Shown here in pieces: positions 59,442 through 64,000 of a DNA stretch of 64,000 bases. Where the stretch lies: NCBI GenBank assembly GCA_033065855.1, contig JAVXUO010002044.1:186001-250000 (forward strand), read 5' to 3'. This stretch comes from Escallonia rubra (lineage: Eukaryota; Streptophyta; Magnoliopsida; Escalloniales; Escalloniaceae). The position numbers and the translations under genes are program-made. The notes beneath the pieces were generated by a model. The model worked only from the letters and a program-made list of their open reading frames with translations. It had not been told where the DNA came from and searched no databases. Positions within the stretch are counted from its first letter, which is position 1. The number at the start of each line of letters is the position of its first letter.

Positions 59442-60297
59442 ACCCTTCAAAAGAACCAGCCACAAAGGACATAGTATATTCAAATCTGATGGCCGATGAC
59501 TTCTATTGTGCATGTTTATTTGTGAACCAACACCTCTTTCATCATATAACATCTCCACCCTAAGCACCAGTTTTTCATTCTTCCATTCTGAAACTCGTTG
59601 GAAAATCAAAGTCATTACCACCAAACAATTTGGAAACCCGATACCAACAAAGCAAAAAATAATAATTTTGCCAATGACTTTAAAATAAGATGGTGATGTA
59701 AATATACATTACATGAACATAATGCTCAACACCCACGTATCACAAATCTAGTATTCCTTCCCAAATCAGGTGCATCAGCCCCTCTTTCTCTTCATTTTCT
59801 ATGCCAATAAAAGAATTGAATACCACAAAAAAGTGGACATGCTCTCACTACTATTGAAATATATACTCAATAATACCACAATTCGTCATTATTAAGGGCG
59901 ACTAAGTATCCATATAGCATTCTTTAATGAGCTCAAGAGTTCAATAAGAAATTACTGTTTGTTTTTAAACTAGAAGGTAATTTATTTGGTGAACCAAGAC
60001 CAAACAACGGCATCAAAATTTGCAAAAAAAATAATAATTGAAAATTCGTTAAAGAATATCACAAGTCCAATCAACTGTCTAGAGTGGATTGGTTCGAGAC
60101 AAAATGATCATCAAGCTTGGACAATACCAATTTTAGCCCAAAAAACGTAGTGCACGTATTAGCTCTAGAATTAATATGATTATCTGAGTAGCCAAAAGCC
60201 AGGAAGAATACAAATCTGTAAAAGTAGGAAAAAATCTCAAACACCAAAGGGAGGTACAACGTGTTCACTAATATGGAACATCGTTATATATCCCCTA
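59442..60297. other. Unassigned spacer
   Basis: AT-rich. The frames on either strand show no domain. Confidence 0.35.
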
Positions 60298-60453
60298 TTA
60301 TAATGTCGTAGCAGCCTTAAGGTACATTGTCAACTGCCCAGTTCCATCAACATCTAATCCTTTTGCAAATTGCTCAAAAAATGTAGCTACAAAAGATATG
60401 CATAAGATGATGCGCCAATCATTTCCTATCTTATCTTTCCTCAAGCCTAACAT
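60298..60453 (-). other. Exon-like short frame, unidentified
   Basis: On the minus strand a TTTGCAG acceptor-like string is followed by 51 codons and TAA. The frame encodes MLGLRKDKIGNDWRIILCIS, then FVATFFEQFAKG and LDVDGTGQLTMYLKA. Composition is protein-like, and DVDGTGQLT has the spacing of an EF-hand calcium loop, although position 12 is Leu rather than Glu. I cannot name a family. It may be a lone exon. Confidence 0.3.
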
Positions 60454-61164
60454 CTGCAAAGCCTTTAATTAAAAGACAATACAAGACAACAATCAATATT
60501 TTTCCCACAAAACAAACATGGCTACCTGAGTGCTACCAGAAAATAAACCAAAATATATGTCCCTATACGAACTTAAAGAACTGAATATAGTAGCAATAAG
60601 TATGCAATCTGTAATTTGATACAAGAATCCAACAAATGTAACAAAAGAAAACTATTATACACTATTTGGCAAGTAAGGGTAAGTGAACACCAAAGTCGTA
60701 TAAAATTTTCAATGACAAAGTTATCTAATTTCTCATAACAAGGAATCCCCAAAATACTATCGGATATACAACAATTTGTTTGAAAACAACGCTTCTTTTA
60801 ACAAAGCCGCCATCCTCATTAGTCGTTGCATTCATGAACTATAGCCCATAAGAAATGTGAGATACTGAGTTGGCAAATTGGATTCATGCCATCTCTCAAC
60901 TTTAAAGGTTATGCCATCTTAACTATGGCGAAAGCCTAAACAATACCACAAATTGTCAAGTAGACCAACAATCAATGAACATGCTTCCACTAAAAGCTTT
61001 GCCTGAAATTGTATAACCACATTTTCTAAATTTCAAATAAAGCAAATATATTCATCATATACATATATAAAATGTAATTATGGTAGAGTTGTAGAAGGGA
61101 TGAGAACCTGGGGATGAACTCGCTGTAGAAGGGATGAATCGGACAGCTCTTTCATTGCATCTCC
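60454..61164. other. Unassigned spacer left of LTR B, right copy
   Basis: AT-rich; nothing recognised. A small direct repeat, GTAGAAGGGATGA, occurs near 61091 and 61131. Confidence 0.35.
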
Positions 61165-63144
61165 TGTAACGTCCCGAAATTTCTGGAACGTTAGACACTC
61201 GCTCGATCAGATAAACTAAGAGAATAATGTCCTCATAACCCAAAGTGGACAACCATCATCAGAGCAACTAACCTTCAATAAAATCATACTCTCAATTTAT
61301 TGTCATAAATAAAAAACCAAATTGATGTCCTAAAATTTTTAAATAATACTCTTCACCCACGCAGGGGTTCTAATAGAAAATACGGTAAATTAAATTCACT
61401 CGCTCGCTTGCCTCTAGTCCAGTTTCTAGTAATCTAATGTTAGTAACTACCTACAGAAAGGAAGTCAAATGGGAGTGAGCTTTCGAGAGCCCAGTAAGGT
61501 CGATCAAAGATTTAAAAATAATAATCAAAAATGATTTGGAGGATGTTACATTTAAGCCAAATAACAACTTTTAAAATGGAGAAACAGAGCGATTCAAATG
61601 ATTTTCTATATACAATCAAATGATAATTTTAAAAGGGTTTTCAAAGAAAACCAAAGGATTTTAATATAAACATAGGGATGAGTATTAACTCAATCCCTTA
61701 AATCAATAATCTTTTAAAAAAAACTCAAGTGCAATAAAACATAAAATAGATAACATTGAACATGAGTAGTACGATGTAGCAAAGCTACCCCGGCAATGCT
61801 CGATACACTTTATATATGCATATGTACACTGACCAGTTCATTTAGGTACTAGTTTAACCCAGCCAACATACCATCCTTATAATTCCAGCAATACAGACCA
61901 TCCTTATAACTCCCATATTACTAGCTCATGTCAACATTGAGAAGTAATAAATACATTTTAAAAATATTTTATGATGATTGAGTCAATAAACATATGAGAA
62001 TGAACCAGAATTTCAAACTATCGATATACGGCTCAAGTTAGAGTTTCATGGGCAAACATTTTTATATCAATCATAAAAATCAACAATCAATATAGTCTGT
62101 AAAACTGTCATTATAAACATTTGAAATCAGAGTAATGACATAGGGTTCAGATAGAATATCTTACCTCGGTCCAAGCTATACAATGCTACGCAACCTCGAT
62201 CAAGATTCTCTGAATAAACCTAGATTAACAATCCATTGGTTAGAACACAATTTATGATACATTACTATAAACCTAATATCAACTACAGACCACGTGCTCA
62301 CTTCTAACTCTGATATCGCGCAACTCAAAGCGGTCCTGCACACGGCTAACTTAACCGAAATCCCTATAACTCTTTAATGCGTAACGAATACTCCAAATAC
62401 ATATTAAATTATAACAAAACACCTTTATGGCTTAAAAGTTATAAAAAAGTCATAATATGAATTTTTTAAATTTTTGAATATTTTCGAATTAAAATAACTT
62501 CTTTAAATGCAATAAAAACCCATAAATAGCCATAATTGTCTCTAGCTGAAAATAAAGTCCCAAATTTTTTCAGAAGTTTTAAAATATATATATATAAATT
62601 ATAGAAATTGAAATCAAAATTTAAAAGGCATTAAAACTGTTTTTAATTTATTCATTTTGCTAAAATCAATGCGATACAAAAAGGATACCAAATCAACTCT
62701 AAAAATCATCAAACTTAAACTGGGATTTATTTGTATCATAAAAACATCACTATAATTTTTTCAGAACATTTTCATGAGTTTAAAGGCTCCAAAAGAATTT
62801 TACAAATCTAAAATTACAGAAAATACTAAAAATACTACGATTTCACAAAATTATAAAATTTTATCAGAAATTCTAATATAGCCTTAGGTACTGTAATTTA
62901 AAATTTCACTTGCTAACAATCACCATACATAATCGAATGCTCGCCTCGTACTTAACGCTAACTAAATACCCTATCCGTGCTTCCCTTCTTTTTCCCACCT
63001 CAGCAGTCTTTTACCTATTGACCCATTATCTCTTATCTTCCCTCTGCTACCCATCTTTAATACACTCAATGCACCCACGGCGTAAACACACACATATTAC
63101 AAGCATGACACGCACACATGCATACAAGCACACACACAAACACA
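61165..63144 (+). repeat. LTR B, right copy, cut by CACTA-4
   Basis: It begins TGTAACGTCCCGAAATTTC and follows 46251-48230 for nearly 2 kb in the same orientation with many substitutions and small gaps. CACTA-4 begins at 63145 in the CA-rich end of this sequence, so the true LTR end is outside the visible alignment or beyond the transposon. The flanks of the two LTR B copies do not match. Confidence 0.8.
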
Positions 63145-64000
63145 CACTACAAGAAAAGAGGGAATTAGCGACGGACTTTTAGCGACGGACTAAATTCCGT
63201 CGCTAAAAGTCGTTTCAGAGACGGAAATAACCGTCGGTAAAAGTCCGTCGGTAAAACTATTTAACGACGGAATAATTCCGTCAGTAAAAACACCCGTCGG
63301 TGAAAGTAGGGTTTTCCCGACAGACTTTAACCGACGGGTGTGTTCCGTCGGTAAAGGACTTAAAAATATCAGATCCCCCTTTCTTTTCTTTCTCCCGTTG
63401 CTCTCTCTCTCTTTCTTTCTCCCGTTGCTCTCTCTCTCTTTCTCTCTCTCTCTCCCTCTCTCTCTCTCACCGGCGATAGAGCCTGCCACCGCCACTGCCG
63501 CCCATCTTCAAAATCGAAGGACCGCCACCACCACTGCCGCGCTGCCACCACTGTCACGCCGCCACTACTGCCGATCTGCCACCACTGCCGTGCTGCCACC
63601 ACTGTCGCGCCGTCACCACTGCCGATCTGCCACCACTGCCGCGCTGCCACCACTGTCGCGCCGCCACCACTGCCTGTGAAGGTCTTCTGGTTTGCTTCCC
63701 GTGTCCTGTCATTAATTTCTCTTTGGTTTTTATTAACATGTAAGTGGCTTTCGAGGAGTTAAGTGCGTGTTTTGTAGGTGTAGTGTGTGTTCGTGACTGT
63801 GTGTGTGTGTGTTCTTGATGGTGTGTATTATAGGTGTGTAAATGTGTTAAATTGAGTGTTTAAGTGTATGTTGTAGTGAGTTAGAATGGTGTAATGAGGT
63901 TTCTATGATTTAAAGTGGGTTGGAAGTGAGGTAATGTGTGGTTGTGAAATGGGTGTGGGATGAACATCTCGGCTGAAGGTAGAAGGAGATGTGTGTGCAT
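63145..64000. mobile_element. CACTA-4, left end only (runs off the window)
   Basis: It starts CACTACAAGAAAAGAGGG, followed by a subterminal array of TTTAGCGACGGA and TCCGTCGGTAAA motifs (63165-63360), then a CT-rich and CCG-rich leader (63380-63680) and GTGTGTG-rich DNA. The layout (end, array, pyrimidine/CCG-rich leader) is the same as the left ends of CACTA-1 and CACTA-2. The right end is outside the window, so size and coding content are unknown. Confidence 0.88.
63541..63675 (+). repeat. 51-bp tandem repeat in the CACTA-4 leader
   Basis: The phrase GCTGCCACCACTGTC.CGCC occurs at 63541, 63592 and 63643, an exact 51-base period (17 codons), so the frame stays open on both strands. Each unit is itself built of CTGCCACCACTGCCG half-repeats. 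Confidence 0.9.

Noticed and set aside
46251-63144. A single full-length LTR retrotransposon spanning both LTR B copies
   Set aside because: No gag or pol motif, primer-binding site or polypurine tract was found between them, so I list the LTRs separately.

Overview
This window is repeat-rich nuclear DNA from a flowering plant, most likely a eudicot. The clues are CACTA (En/Spm) transposons with CACTACAAGAAA ends, a plant-type LINE carrying an RNase H domain, a Tat-lineage Ty3/gypsy element with an antisense accessory frame, hAT and Mutator-like elements with exact target-site duplications (TSDs), and a fragment of a plant CLC chloride/nitrate channel gene. I found no complete, intact host gene, no rRNA or tRNA gene, no CRISPR array and no bacterial-type operon. 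The species cannot be named from this sequence.

Layout. 1-1524: unassigned AT-rich DNA with a weak SINE-like candidate. 1525-4180: non-autonomous CACTA-1 (TSD ATG), next to or inside a broken LINE (4184-8450) that has an internal tandem duplication. 8476-about 20140: an old, broken Tat-type LTR retrotransposon with an antisense frame and eleven 95-bp tandem repeats near its 3' end; a 1266-bp Mutator-like element (TSD AATTAAAAA) sits inside it. 20141-23578: small MITE-like elements and unassigned DNA. 23579-30001: CACTA-2, which holds a solo LTR (24216-28171, TSD TCTAC), which holds a hAT element (24592-26305, TSD CCTAGTCT). 30253-39859: CACTA-3 (TSD ATG), a near-complete two-gene En/Spm element with both genes on the minus strand, broken by in-frame stops and one apparent frameshift.

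40854-41825 is a dense cluster of small insertions: a hAT MITE, a tRNA-derived SINE and two extremely 5'-truncated retroposons, all with clear TSDs. 41894-43170 holds a 45-bp minisatellite and a GTG-rich low-complexity tract. 44021-46250 is a truncated LTR-like sequence abutted at 46251 by a second LTR family, which recurs at 61165-63144. Between those two copies lie local tandem duplications, exon-like fragments including one CLC exon (58263-58470), and a Helitron-like 3' end at 59441. 63145-64000 is the left end of CACTA-4, which runs off the window.

The pieces do not work together as a pathway. The window is a layered record of transposition. The only elements with related machinery are the four CACTA copies. 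CACTA-3 carries TNPD-like and TNPA-like genes, while CACTA-2 looks like a deletion derivative that keeps an acidic C-terminal exon. The four copies use two versions of a subterminal motif (TTTAGCGACGGA and TTTAGTGACGGA), which suggests separate transposase-recognition subfamilies. All positions and identities were read by eye; no database search was run.
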